A stretch of DNA of 64,000 bases from Azophilus sp963663395 (GCA_963663395.1 OY760226.1:3162001-3226000); one strand, 5' to 3'; numbered from the stretch's first letter, positions 1-9,146 are shown. The notes: generated from the letters alone by a model not told the origin. Numbers and translations are program-made.

Positions 1-612
1 CGCGCGAAAGACCGGGCCGAACAGCGGCTCGACGCCGCGTGGACGCACCAGCATCCAGGGTGTGCCCTGTTCGAGCCGACGCTGATTTTCGGTTGCAAGT
101 CGTTCATCGAGATAGTCGTCACAGACGATGACAGTGAGCGCGGGGTCACAAGGCGCCACGCGGCCACCGCATTTTTCCAAATGCTGCGCCAACCGGCCCT
201 CGTCACCGACAACCGCGATGCGCGATTCTTCAAGCCGTCGTTCAACCCAGCGAGGCGATGCACCGAGCGAAGACCAGTAAGCCGCCCGGTGCTGGTCCAA
301 GCCATGATCGGCGGAGACCACATAGCCCCTGGCAGAGAGCGACGCAATGGCCGCAGTTACATCGGCGGCAGCATGGGCGCCCTTTAGGGCCGTGACAATC
401 CTGTCGCACGAGCGCCGGCCGTCGAGCAGCGGCAACAGGTCGGTATACAGCTTGCCGTGCAGCAGGGTATTGAACGACTCGGAAACAAGCAGCGCCTGCT
501 GTTCGCCAACGTCGCGGAATTGCAGGTGAGGGGCAAGGGCGGGAAGCTCGACGAGACCCCGGTCGAGGGGAGTCGTCCTGATCAGTATCCCGCGCCGGGG
601 ATTGGTGTCCAT
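1..612 (-). CDS. TOMM leader-binding / cyclodehydratase-type protein (partial, 3' end missing)
   Basis: The gene runs off the left edge and only its first 204 codons are visible; I translated them by hand from the reverse strand. The N-terminal ~100 residues have the pattern of TOMM precursor leader-binding/E1-like proteins: a segment reading LLPLLDGRRSCDRI, then a helical stretch and LSARGYVV, typical of the winged-helix RiPP recognition element. Near the edge it reads TPWMLVRPRGVEPLFGPVFR, the conserved approach to the GETGCWEC zinc motif of this family, which would lie outside the window. Such proteins bind the leader peptide and present the substrate to a YcaO enzyme; whether a YcaO domain is fused downstream cannot be seen. 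The start at 612 is the first ATG; GTG at 624 is an alternative. The frame is open back to the TGA of the upstream gene (745-747), 44 codons away. Co-directional with the AlkB-GlnE gene, so probably the same operon. Confidence 0.75.
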   Translation of the reverse strand, partial: MDTNPRRGILIRTTPLDRGLVELPALAPHLQFRDVGEQQALLVSESFNTLLHGKLYTDLLPLLDGRRSCDRIVTALKGAHAAADVTAAIASLSARGYVVSADHGLDQHRAAYWSSLGASPRWVERRLEESRIAVVGDEGRLAQHLEKCGGRVAPCDPALTVIVCDDYLDERLATENQRRLEQGTPWMLVRPRGVEPLFGPVFRA

Positions 613-744
613 CTGGTTTTGCACCTGGGCCTGTTGTTCGCGGTTCGACGTTGCCAAATGAATCAACTGCGCGTCTGCCGGCCGGTGCCCCGCCAGGCTG
701 GTAGTGGCCCCGGCAGTATATCCGTGCCGGATCGGCCGGAGCCC

Positions 745-3141
745 TCAGGCGCGCGTAACGAGCGCATCGATCCCGGCGGCGGCGCGGGTAGCGGTTTCAG
801 CGACCGCTGAACTCAGCGCATCGAAATCCTGGTGCCCGCAAGCGTTTGCAACCAGGGATCTGACCTTTGGCCCTGCAGCGTTGATGTCGAAATCTCCCTC
901 GCCGATCAGGCACGTGACGCCTTGCAAATCGCGCCACATGGCCGCGGCTTCCGCCAGCGCTTCGGCACCGGCAAGATCGAACAGCTCTGCAGCGGTTGGG
1001 GCTGGGTCATCGAGATCGGCTCCCGCAATTGTCAACTGAATGAAACGCGCGGCCCGCTCGACATCGTCGAGCCCGCCACGCATACCGGCATAGGTGGACA
1101 CGCCTGTTTCGGCCGGGGCTTCCGGCCGTTCCCGCAACCGGGCGATCAGCGTCTCGTTCGCGCCGCATTCAGCGAGGATTTCGCCGCGCGCGTCGCCGAA
1201 ACGGCGGCCGATTTCGGAATCGCCGCATTCGAAGATACAGCGGGTTCTGGCGAGCAGGGAAATTTCGCCGGAAAATTCACTCCTGCAGTGCCCGGCAAGT
1301 TCGGAAAGAGGCAGCGCAAGCGGGTAATTCGAGTCGGGCGGGATGGGGGAGAACAACAGGCTGTCCTGCGCCAGGACGGCCAGCATCTCCCGGAAGCGGC
1401 GCCACAGACGTTGATTGTCGCCAAACTGCGAGCCGCCGTGGACAATCAGCATTCGGACTGCAATGCCGGGAAATACTTCCCGGCTGGCCAAGTCGCCCAG
1501 CAAGATGGCAGCCAGTCCGCCCTCGCGAATCGGTCCGGCCCGGTCGACGAAATCCGCGACCAGGGCGGCCACCACGGTCGAAATCGATGCTTCGGCGAGA
1601 TTGGAGAGCGCGGTTTTCGCCTCGGCCGGCGACAGGTTCCCGCGCACCGCGTGCATGCCGATCTGAAACGCCTTGTCGTTCGACCAGTTGCGCACGATTT
1701 CAGCGGTGTCTCCGGCATTCGTCGTCGGCAGTTCGGCGATCTGTTCCTTCATCTGCTGAACGCCCAGCTCGTGCGTCCAATACAGTCTCGCCAGGCCGCG
1801 CCGCGCAATCGCTTCGTATTCCGGATCCGGTACGAACCCTTTCGGCAGGTCGAGATCGGTGAATTCCCGGTCCTGCAGGTTATCGAGCAGCTCCGGATTG
1901 CGTTCGATCCGGTCCGCAAGCCGCGGGGCGGCGCCGAAGATTTCTATGATTGCCTCAAAGGCATCGGGCCGTGCCGCGGCGATTCGGCTGTCGTAGGCGC
2001 TCCAGTCATCGATCTCGGGGTAGAAGTGCTTGCGCCATCGATCCACCAACGGGTCCATCTTTTCGAACCAGCGTTTGGGCCGCAGCACGATGTTCATCAT
2101 GTCGGCGTAGGTTCCCGGCAATTCCGGCGACTCGTCGCGGCTTCGAACCTGCAGCAGCGGATAGTGGCGGTTTGCCATCGCATGATGATCGGCATGGCGC
2201 TGCATGTTGAAGAACATCCAGTTGCTGAACTTCCAGTCGGCGCTCCAGGAATGGCGTGGCATCACCTTTTCCCAACGGCCGTTCGGCAGACGCACCCGGC
2301 GCAGGCCGTAGTGTTGAAAATAGTTGCTTAGCTTCATCGAGAAGACACAGCCCAGGCCGAGGAAGGCAAAGATCAGAATCGCCAGAAAGCCGCTCATCCA
2401 GAACACCAGTCCATACCAGAACGCCACAAAGATGCCGTAGCGCCAGAACGGATTGCTGTAGTGCCAACGGGACAGGCGGCGCCGCGCCAGGCGTTCGCCG
2501 GCAACTGCCCAGGAATTGGTGAGATTGCTTACGATCTCCCTCGGGAAATAGCGCCAGAAACTCTCTCCTTTCGGGGCGGATCCCACATCGTGCGGCGTGC
2601 CGACCTTGGCATGGTGGATGTAGACGTGTTCCGTGGCGTACTGCGGATAGGAGGCACAGGCGAGCAGGAATTCGCCAAGTCGCCGTTCCCAGGTGGAGCG
2701 CCGATGCACCAGTTCGTGACCCACCACGAACACGGCCTGCGCTTCCATGGTCAGGATGATCGCGAGGGCCACGTCTTCCCAGATCGTGAACGGATTGGCG
2801 ACAAGGATCTGCCACAGGCCGAAAACGAGTGTCGGCGGCCACAGAAATGCCCACCCCCAGACCGGCAGGTTGTGCCAGAGCAAGCGGCGCTCCGGCGTAT
2901 TCGCGGGATCCATATTGCGCCCGTCGAGACCCAGCACCTTGTCGAGCGGCCCGGCGACGCTCATGAAGAGAAATGGCGCCAATAACCACCAGCCGCCGTG
3001 GACCAGGGCGACGAGAATCAACGGAAAAACGGCCAATGGCAGATAGTGGGGGAGGGCGTTCCTGATGGACGGAACGATGTACGGAGCGAATTCAGCCTCG
3101 TCCGGGCCTGGGGCGCCCCCTATGGCTGTATCTTGCGGCAT
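745..3141 (-). CDS. AlkB-type alkane/fatty-acid hydroxylase fused to a degenerate GlnE-like nucleotidyltransferase module
   Basis: 798 residues in two parts. Residues ~1-380 are a membrane di-iron hydroxylase with the histidine boxes of AlkB alkane 1-monooxygenases: HELVH (142-146), EHVYIHH (171-177), NYFQHYGL (273-280) and QRHADHH (314-320), with hydrophobic helices at ~35-65, 95-140 and 235-270. Residues ~390-798 follow the architecture of one adenylyltransferase half of GlnE: FGAAPRLADRIERNPELL (402-419), then VRNWSNDKAFQIG, a nucleotidyltransferase-like stretch AAILLGDLASREVF, LARTRCIFECGDSEIGRRF and a helical C-terminus like the PII-uridylyltransferase helical domain. The catalytic GSDxD motif expected after the G-LGGRE box is absent (GIAVRMLIV instead), so the module is probably inactive and used for binding. 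By family the N-terminus should hydroxylate a terminal C-H bond of a lipid-like chain at the membrane. The gene starts 17 bp after a small coupled ORF, inside an NHLP/TOMM-type locus. Domain calls are from motif reading only. Confidence 0.85.
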   Translation of the reverse strand: MPQDTAIGGAPGPDEAEFAPYIVPSIRNALPHYLPLAVFPLILVALVHGGWWLLAPFLFMSVAGPLDKVLGLDGRNMDPANTPERRLLWHNLPVWGWAFLWPPTLVFGLWQILVANPFTIWEDVALAIILTMEAQAVFVVGHELVHRRSTWERRLGEFLLACASYPQYATEHVYIHHAKVGTPHDVGSAPKGESFWRYFPREIVSNLTNSWAVAGERLARRRLSRWHYSNPFWRYGIFVAFWYGLVFWMSGFLAILIFAFLGLGCVFSMKLSNYFQHYGLRRVRLPNGRWEKVMPRHSWSADWKFSNWMFFNMQRHADHHAMANRHYPLLQVRSRDESPELPGTYADMMNIVLRPKRWFEKMDPLVDRWRKHFYPEIDDWSAYDSRIAAARPDAFEAIIEIFGAAPRLADRIERNPELLDNLQDREFTDLDLPKGFVPDPEYEAIARRGLARLYWTHELGVQQMKEQIAELPTTNAGDTAEIVRNWSNDKAFQIGMHAVRGNLSPAEAKTALSNLAEASISTVVAALVADFVDRAGPIREGGLAAILLGDLASREVFPGIAVRMLIVHGGSQFGDNQRLWRRFREMLAVLAQDSLLFSPIPPDSNYPLALPLSELAGHCRSEFSGEISLLARTRCIFECGDSEIGRRFGDARGEILAECGANETLIARLRERPEAPAETGVSTYAGMRGGLDDVERAARFIQLTIAGADLDDPAPTAAELFDLAGAEALAEAAAMWRDLQGVTCLIGEGDFDINAAGPKVRSLVANACGHQDFDALSSAVAETATRAAAGIDALVTRA

Positions 3142-3158
3142 GGCGCTTCTCTTCTGAG

Positions 3159-3308
3159 CTAGACCTCTTGATCGCGCGGCAAGTTCACAAACGAATCAAG
3201 TCTGCGGGCGACGACCGTTCTCTCGTCGGGCTGGGGCATCGCCCCGTCAGTGTATCTTTGAACAAAATTCATCGTACCATCGGACACCGCGACCTGCCTA
3301 TCCTTCAT
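3159..3308 (-). CDS. 49-codon ORF, translationally coupled to the NHLP-toroid gene
   Basis: A small ORF whose ATG (3306-3308) overlaps the TGA of the upstream NHLP-toroid gene (3305-3307) in an ATGA junction, and which ends 17 bp before the AlkB-GlnE start. The product begins MKDRQVAVSDGTMNF and ends NLPRDQEV; it is hydrophilic, with no cysteine, no signal peptide and no double-glycine site. Its place between two cluster genes and the coupled start suggest it may be translated, as a small accessory protein or a non-canonical precursor peptide. I do not recognise a family. The alternative is that it is just an open frame in the gap; codon evidence from 49 codons is weak. Confidence 0.4.
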   Translation of the reverse strand: MKDRQVAVSDGTMNFVQRYTDGAMPQPDERTVVARRLDSFVNLPRDQEV

Positions 3309-4615
3309 GTGCTCACGACCTTGAGCAGACGCTCCAGGGCCTCGATACAAAACGCGGAGGTCACAGCTTCGGAGCCATGCCCGAACTGTCCGACGATGCC
3401 CCACTTCAGCGCCTGGTCGCCAAACGCGAGAAGCTCCGGCCAGCTACCGTCCTCGCGTTGCGCACCGATGAAACTCTCAACAGCCCGTTTCGCATCGATA
3501 CTGTCGAGGCTACCGATGTTGTAGAGCGCGGAGATGGCCTGAGCGGTCAGCAGGACGTTGCCGAATTCGCCCTTCCCGTCGCGCAGGGACAGGATTCGGT
3601 CCAGAAGTATCGGGCGCAGATGATCGAGGGCAGGCTGCGTGAGGATCATGGCACGACTGATTGCGTAGTAGGCCGTGACCCTGTCCGGGTACCATTTGGA
3701 CGAGCCCTCGAGTTTGTCCTCGCCAATCATGGCTTCCAACCATGTCAGCGCTGCACGTGTTTCCGGCCTATTGCCAAGATAGGCAATGACGTTCGCATTG
3801 ACCACGGGGTCGGCATCGATGCGAAAGCTCGACACGACATCGGGTTCACCCTCGGCCAGCACCCAGGTCATGAACAGGCCTTCGTCGTCGCGATTGGCCA
3901 ACATCGGTGCAACGTTCCGGCCCAGCAGCATCCAGGGGTGCGATCGGTGGGATGCAAGAACGAGCGAACAGAGTGCGGTGCTGTCGAGATCCAGGGGCAG
4001 ATGGCGGTAATAGCGCCACAATCCGGGATATTCCATCGTGTCGACAAGATGGGAGCGGGTACGCGCACACAGGGCCCTGGCGCGCTCTTCATCACAGCTT
4101 TCCAGGGCAAGTACGCACAGCGCGGAGATAAACGCGGGCCTTTCGAAATGCCGGGGAACGTTCGGGTCGGCTATGTTGAACCGGATGCAGTGCCAGGCTC
4201 CGTTTTCATCGAGCGTGGATGCGATGAAATCGAGACCGCGGCGGATGCTTTCCCTACCTGCCTTCGCCAGTTCCCCGACCGCGAGCGAACTCAACCGTGC
4301 GTCCGCCGGGTTCGCCCCGGCGGGACGGATCGGAGGCGCGGGGTCGTACATGGTTTTTTTCAGAAACTCGAGAGAGGCCACGCCTGTCCTGGCGGCGTCC
4401 CGTTCCTCGTCGCTCTGCTTGCTCCTCGGGGGCAGCACCAGATGCGTCAAGGCATCGGTTTCTTCATGCACGTGAATCTCGTGATCTTCGGCGAGCGTCA
4501 CGCCGAATTCCTGTTCGATGGTTGCTTTCGGCTTCGACAGAAGACGTTCGCGAAAGTCAGGGTCTTCGCCGGCTCTCTTAGCGATGTGATCATCCGCGTC
4601 AATAAGTTTATTCAT
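3305..4615 (-). CDS. NHLP-type leader fused to a terpene-cyclase/prenyltransferase-like alpha-alpha toroid protein
   Basis: 436 residues. Residues 1-63 match the NHLP leader of nitrile-hydratase-like RiPP precursors: DPDFRERLLSKPKATIEQ, FGVTLAEDHEIHVHEET and THLVLPP. Normally a short core follows; here residues ~105-436 form a helical-repeat domain like the toroid of class II terpene cyclases and protein prenyltransferases. It has QW-like turns (DENGAW at 136-141, QREDGSWP at 386-393) and DLDSTA at 209-214, which resembles the DxDD/DxDTT acid motif of class II cyclases with the last Asp replaced by Ser. No Gly-Gly site for a C39 peptidase is visible after the leader. Either the leader is a docking tag that recruits an enzyme to the leader-binding protein, or the whole domain is cargo. 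The ATG at 4613-4615 has an upstream GGAAGG. Divergent from the FAD oxidoreductase; its stop overlaps the next small ORF. Confidence 0.85.
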   Translation of the reverse strand: MNKLIDADDHIAKRAGEDPDFRERLLSKPKATIEQEFGVTLAEDHEIHVHEETDALTHLVLPPRSKQSDEERDAARTGVASLEFLKKTMYDPAPPIRPAGANPADARLSSLAVGELAKAGRESIRRGLDFIASTLDENGAWHCIRFNIADPNVPRHFERPAFISALCVLALESCDEERARALCARTRSHLVDTMEYPGLWRYYRHLPLDLDSTALCSLVLASHRSHPWMLLGRNVAPMLANRDDEGLFMTWVLAEGEPDVVSSFRIDADPVVNANVIAYLGNRPETRAALTWLEAMIGEDKLEGSSKWYPDRVTAYYAISRAMILTQPALDHLRPILLDRILSLRDGKGEFGNVLLTAQAISALYNIGSLDSIDAKRAVESFIGAQREDGSWPELLAFGDQALKWGIVGQFGHGSEAVTSAFCIEALERLLKVVST

Positions 4616-4721
4616 TGCTGCCTTCCATTTGTCTGGATCGTGTCAGAGCCGTAAGTCTCTGGACGCAATCGCATGCAGTGCTGTTAGTATCCCAAGCTTC
4701 GGTAGCGCGGGGGAATACCCC

Positions 4722-6173
4722 ATGACTGGTCCTGAAACTCGTCCGGCTCGCAATCAGGGCGCGTCTCCGGGGGGATCGGAAATCCTGGTGGTAGGCGCAG
4801 GTGCGGCGGGCCTCGCCGCTGCCTGGACTCTCGCGGTCCGCCGCAATGACAGCAATTGCCGCGTTCGGGTACTGGAAGCCTCGGAGAAGATCGGCGGGCG
4901 CATGTTCTGCGAGGAGATCGACGGCTTTCATGTGCATGGCGGCGCCAGCGTCATCCATGAGTCCTTCGCAACGACCAGAGACCTGGCGCGCGAACTGGGC
5001 GTGGAATTGTGGCAAAGCCCGAAAAAGAAAGGCGGCCAAAGCTACGCGGACGGCCGCTTTTGGGGCGCCTACGTGGGTGGTTCGCTGAAGCAGACCCTGA
5101 CGACCTTGCGTACCATGCTCTTTTCGCCGCAGCACACGCTGGCCGGAAATTGGGAATTCATGCGCCTGTTCGGGATGCTCAAGAAGCGCGCCGGGGATCT
5201 CGATTTCGAAGACCACTCCCGAATGTTGGACCTGGACACGGGCGAGAGCTTCGCCGAATTCGCTCGCGCCAATTCCCTTGGCCGGTATTTGCAACAGTCT
5301 GGAGAACTGGACCTCAACTGTTTCACCGCGGGGAGTTCCGACCGGGTGGGGGCTGCCTATGGAATGGCGTTGCTGTGGCTCTGGACCATCAATCCGGCTA
5401 CGCGCAGCTATCTGCCCAGGCAGGGAATCGGCGCCCTGGCAAAGGCACTGACGGATGCCTGCGCGAATCTCATTCGCGTTTCCACCCCGGTCGAACAAAT
5501 TGTCGTTAAAGACGGGGCGGCGAGCGGCGTTGTCACTTCCAGTGGAGAAAAGATCGAGGCCGATGCGGTCGTTTGCGCCACCACCGCTTCGACCGCCGCA
5601 CGAATCAATCCGGAATTGCCTGGAGAACTGCGGGCCGTGCTTGAACGTGTCAGCTACGGCTCTTGCTGCAACGTAGCCTTTGGGCTGGATACGAACATCC
5701 TGGAGGAGGGATCTCACGCCGGGCTCTTTCCTCCCGGCTCTCCAACCTTTCTGACGATGGTTACCAATCTGGCGGCCACGACTCCAGAGGCGGCGCCTCC
5801 AGGCAGGACCCTCGTACATGCGCTGGCCATCGGCGAGCAGGCAGGGGCACTCTTTGCCTTGAACGACGATGAAATCGTGCGCCGCGTGGCTGAAGAAATG
5901 CGCCGGTTCTTTCCCGCCATGCCGGAACAACCCCTGTTCGCCAGGGTCTACCGCTGGCCGGAAGGCCTGTGTCTTGCGCCCGGAGGCATGCTCAGGGACG
6001 TGCACCACATGCGTTTGCGGCTGCCCCAATGCACGAGGGGGCTGTTCCTCGCAGGCGACTACATGCTTCTGCCGTCCCTGAACGGCGCCATGAAAAGCGG
6101 GGTCGAAGCCGCAGAGGCGAGCCTGTCGTACGTTGCCTCGGCGAGCAGGGGCGCGAATGCAGCTGGCCGATGA
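4722..6173 (+). CDS. FAD-dependent amine oxidase / phytoene-desaturase-like oxidoreductase
   Basis: About 483 residues. The N-terminal Rossmann motif VVGAGAAGLAAAWTLA is followed by the VLEASEKIGGRM FAD signature; the C-terminus has the second FAD-binding motif LFLAGDYMLLPSLNGAMKSG, shared by amine oxidases, phytoene desaturases, protoporphyrinogen oxidase and HpnE-type squalene-associated oxidases. The substrate cannot be named from sequence. ATG 4722 is chosen over an upstream in-frame start at 4629 because a purine-rich GGGGG lies just before it and the Rossmann fold begins soon after. It is the only rightward gene in the NHLP island: divergent from the NHLP-toroid gene (106 bp shared promoter region) and convergent with the ABC transporter (21 bp gap). 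The setting suggests it oxidises or desaturates the cluster product. Confidence 0.85.
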   Translation: MTGPETRPARNQGASPGGSEILVVGAGAAGLAAAWTLAVRRNDSNCRVRVLEASEKIGGRMFCEEIDGFHVHGGASVIHESFATTRDLARELGVELWQSPKKKGGQSYADGRFWGAYVGGSLKQTLTTLRTMLFSPQHTLAGNWEFMRLFGMLKKRAGDLDFEDHSRMLDLDTGESFAEFARANSLGRYLQQSGELDLNCFTAGSSDRVGAAYGMALLWLWTINPATRSYLPRQGIGALAKALTDACANLIRVSTPVEQIVVKDGAASGVVTSSGEKIEADAVVCATTASTAARINPELPGELRAVLERVSYGSCCNVAFGLDTNILEEGSHAGLFPPGSPTFLTMVTNLAATTPEAAPPGRTLVHALAIGEQAGALFALNDDEIVRRVAEEMRRFFPAMPEQPLFARVYRWPEGLCLAPGGMLRDVHHMRLRLPQCTRGLFLAGDYMLLPSLNGAMKSGVEAAEASLSYVASASRGANAAGR

Positions 6174-6194
6174 ATTCGCGTCTGAAAATACGGA

Positions 6195-9146
6195 TCAGGC
6201 GATCTGCCTTTTGACCAGTTCGTTGAACGCGCCGCCAATGTCCATGAGTTCCTCGAAGGAGCCCCTCTGTACCACCTTGCCAGCCTGCATGACGTAAATC
6301 CGGTCAGCCTGTTCCAGCGTTGACAGGCGGTGGGCGATTACGATTCGAGTTGAAGTCAAAAGAGCCAGGTTCTGCATGACCTCGGCCTGATTCTCGTTGT
6401 CGAGCCAGTTGGTCGCTTCGTCGAGCAGCATGATTCGCGGGCTGCCGATCAGCGACCGGGCGATGGTGACACGCTGACTCTCGCCGCCGGACAGCACAGA
6501 CCCGCTGGCACCGACCATCGTCATCAACCCCATTGGCATCGCCTTGATCTCGTTCTCGATGCCGGCGGCCCGGGCGGTTGCCCAGACATCGTCGACGGTC
6601 ACCGCCTCGTGGTGTGCGACGATGTTGTCCCATAGATCCTGGGGATGGAGACGCACCGACTGGGGAACCGCGCCGATCTTGCGGCGAACCTGTTTCAGGT
6701 TCAGGTGCCGCAGGTCGCGCCCGTCGTAGTACACGGCGCCGGCCGACGGCCGGTCCATGCCGAGTGCGAGCCGGAAAAGGGTGCTCTTGCCGGCGCCCGA
6801 CTCGCCTGCGATCGCGACGAATTCGCCGGGACGGGCGCGAATGGTGACATCGTCGAGAATCAGCGGGCCGTCGGGATCGTAGCGGAAGGAAATGCGATCG
6901 AACAGAACGTCGCCGCCCAGACGTTCAACTGGCTCTCCTTCGACCTCGGATTCCGGAACCGCGGCGAGCAGGGGACGCATCTGGTCGAACGCCGGCAGCA
7001 TGGCGGCAACGGAACCGAACGACTCGCCGAGCCGGGCAATTGCGGACTGAAAGGCGATGAACAGGGTGTAGACAACGAGAAAGTCGCCTACCGGAACAAC
7101 CCGGTCGCCCGTCGTGGACACGGCGAAAAGCAATACCCCGGCGGCGATGAAGGGAACCGCGGCACCAAATGCCTGCGAATGCCCCTCTAGCGCGCCCAGC
7201 TCGAGTTCCGCACGCTTCTGCTCGCGATAGTCCCGCGCCCAGATGGCGAAAGCCGATGCTTCCGCGTTTTCCACACGCAACTTGGCGATGCCTTCTACAA
7301 TCTGGAATAGCCGGCCGACGACGCGGCGAGCCGCCCCGATCATCCGCCCATGCGGTACGATCTGGCGCAATCCGAGCGCGACGGTGACCAGCAGCGAAAC
7401 CAGGCTGAAAGCGAGGGCGATTACCCCGAGGGCGGTATCGTAGAAAAAGATGACGGCAAACACCGGAAGCAGGAAAAAGATGGAAAGCAGACTGTCGGCG
7501 ACGATTCCCTGCAAACCATCACGAAGATGCTGGAAAGTCATACCGGACATGGCCAGATCGCCCGCCGGGTGACGGTGCAGAATGCTTGACGGAAGGCGCA
7601 TGAGGCGGTCCCAGAAGGCAGCTTCGGCGCGTGAGGCCGAGCGACCCTCGAGCCGCATCATCGCCGTGCTTTGCAGCAGGTGCAGCATTGCGCCGAACAA
7701 GCCGAATCCGGCAAGCGTCACGGCCACAGCGTAGAGCGTTCCGGGGCTTCCGCCCGCTACGGCATGGGTTGCCACGAATCCCAGGGCGAGTGCCGGCAGC
7801 AGTTTGATCAATCCGCCAGGAAGCCCTGCAATCACCAGTCTCGACAGATCGCCGGCCGATCCACGCAAGGCGATTCCCAGGAGGTCTGCCGGTTTTACGT
7901 TCCCCGACGGCAATGGCCGGTAGAACATCCATGCTTCGTCCTGAAGCGCCCCCGCACGATCCGCCGCGATCCGGGTACTGCGTCCGGTGACCGGGTCGAT
8001 CTCTCGATAGCGCCCGAACAAACGCGGCAGCAACGCTACGGGACGACCGTCCTCGGCGCGAAATGCCAGCAACGGGCCGCTGTCGCCACGCCACCAGTCC
8101 TCACCGGTTTTGAGTCGCACGCGCCGGGCGCGTACGCCGGATACATCCAGAATGTCCACGAGTCCGACCGGAGGGCTGGAAGGCCCCGAGCGCACAGGAA
8201 TCTTGAAGTCGAATCCCTGGCGGCGGCCGATGATCTGCAGCGCGTCCGAGAGTGCCGTGTCCTCGGCATCGGCATCGGCATCCCGATCGACCGGCATGTC
8301 GTACATGTTGAATAGCCGCGCCCTAGCGGCTTTTTCGGCCGTGCGGCGGCTGGAGGTCCGCTCGCGCTCGAGATTCGCGTCATCCACCACCGCCAGGCGG
8401 CGGTTGAGGCGCTCCAGGTTGAAGGCGACTGCGTGAAATGCGGCGAGTGCCGGCTGCAGCACGCCCTGTTCCGCAAGCGTTTCAGTGGATTTGCCCGAAA
8501 CTGTCGCCTCGCCGAACAAAGTGAGCCAACTGGACCGCGTCAGCGGCGTAACGACTTCGTGAGAGCCGCTCGCCTCGGCGACTTCCGCCTGGTCGACCAT
8601 GTCCATGAACAGACCCGTGCCCTGCGATGGCTCGGATACCCAGACCACCCCGCGCCGTACGGATAGCGTACAAGGGCCCAGGGTCTGGGTCAGTCCGGGC
8701 TCAGCCAGGGCAGTCGGGCGCGGAAGCCGGCTTACGAACCGCGCAAGCGTGTCGGTGATGTCTGTCAGCCACGCCTCCGTCTGTTCGGCCTGTTCCGCTG
8801 GATGAACCTCGGACAGCTGGGTTGCCGGCAGGCGCTTCAGGACGGTACCCGGCAATCCTTTGGCGATCAGGCTGAGCGTCGTGTCCTTGCCGTTGTCGTC
8901 CTGTTCGTCCGGTGCGACCCCGGGCAGCAGGCTGCCCGCTGCACGGCGCAGCAGATGCTGCGGTGAAGCCTGCTCGACCCCGTCCCTGAACTCAACCAGA
9001 AAGAGATCGACCGCGCCCTGGTCGATAAACCAGACACTGTCCGCATCGTCGAGCTTCACCGGCTGGTTGCCGGCGCAGGGCACGGATGTACCGGAGCGAG
9101 CGGCGAGATCGGCAATCGTCTTGTATTGCTGGCTCGTGTCCTGCAT
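6195..9146 (-). CDS. NHLP/NHLM export ABC transporter, permease/ATPase subunit with N-terminal regulatory-like domain (ABC2 type)
   Basis: 983 residues. The first ~400 residues form the long soluble domain of the NHLM ABC2 family, with an early cyclic-nucleotide-domain-like stretch (WFIDQGAVDLFLVEF) and no C39 peptidase. A six-helix exporter domain follows at ~430-720. The C-terminal ATPase has Walker A AGESGAGKST, signature LSGGESQR, Walker B IMLLDEATNWLD and the H-loop IVIAHRLST. It partners the peptidase-bearing transporter encoded just upstream; the ATG at 9144-9146 overlaps that gene's TGA by one base, so translation is coupled and a heterodimer is likely. Members of this family are found with NHLP-leader precursors, which fits the neighbouring leader-fusion gene. 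Confidence 0.92.
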   Translation of the reverse strand: MQDTSQQYKTIADLAARSGTSVPCAGNQPVKLDDADSVWFIDQGAVDLFLVEFRDGVEQASPQHLLRRAAGSLLPGVAPDEQDDNGKDTTLSLIAKGLPGTVLKRLPATQLSEVHPAEQAEQTEAWLTDITDTLARFVSRLPRPTALAEPGLTQTLGPCTLSVRRGVVWVSEPSQGTGLFMDMVDQAEVAEASGSHEVVTPLTRSSWLTLFGEATVSGKSTETLAEQGVLQPALAAFHAVAFNLERLNRRLAVVDDANLERERTSSRRTAEKAARARLFNMYDMPVDRDADADAEDTALSDALQIIGRRQGFDFKIPVRSGPSSPPVGLVDILDVSGVRARRVRLKTGEDWWRGDSGPLLAFRAEDGRPVALLPRLFGRYREIDPVTGRSTRIAADRAGALQDEAWMFYRPLPSGNVKPADLLGIALRGSAGDLSRLVIAGLPGGLIKLLPALALGFVATHAVAGGSPGTLYAVAVTLAGFGLFGAMLHLLQSTAMMRLEGRSASRAEAAFWDRLMRLPSSILHRHPAGDLAMSGMTFQHLRDGLQGIVADSLLSIFFLLPVFAVIFFYDTALGVIALAFSLVSLLVTVALGLRQIVPHGRMIGAARRVVGRLFQIVEGIAKLRVENAEASAFAIWARDYREQKRAELELGALEGHSQAFGAAVPFIAAGVLLFAVSTTGDRVVPVGDFLVVYTLFIAFQSAIARLGESFGSVAAMLPAFDQMRPLLAAVPESEVEGEPVERLGGDVLFDRISFRYDPDGPLILDDVTIRARPGEFVAIAGESGAGKSTLFRLALGMDRPSAGAVYYDGRDLRHLNLKQVRRKIGAVPQSVRLHPQDLWDNIVAHHEAVTVDDVWATARAAGIENEIKAMPMGLMTMVGASGSVLSGGESQRVTIARSLIGSPRIMLLDEATNWLDNENQAEVMQNLALLTSTRIVIAHRLSTLEQADRIYVMQAGKVVQRGSFEELMDIGGAFNELVKRQIA

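Noticed and set aside
613..747. Only one in-frame TGA separates the AlkB-GlnE gene from the cyclodehydratase-type gene, suggesting readthrough or a second selenocysteine.
   Set aside because: The TGA does not fall on a conserved Cys; 44 open codons are unremarkable in GC-rich DNA, and an ATG at 612 matches the family's N-terminus.
832..2331. 499-codon frame on the plus strand.
   Set aside because: Antisense shadow of the AlkB-GlnE gene; it has no recognisable domain.
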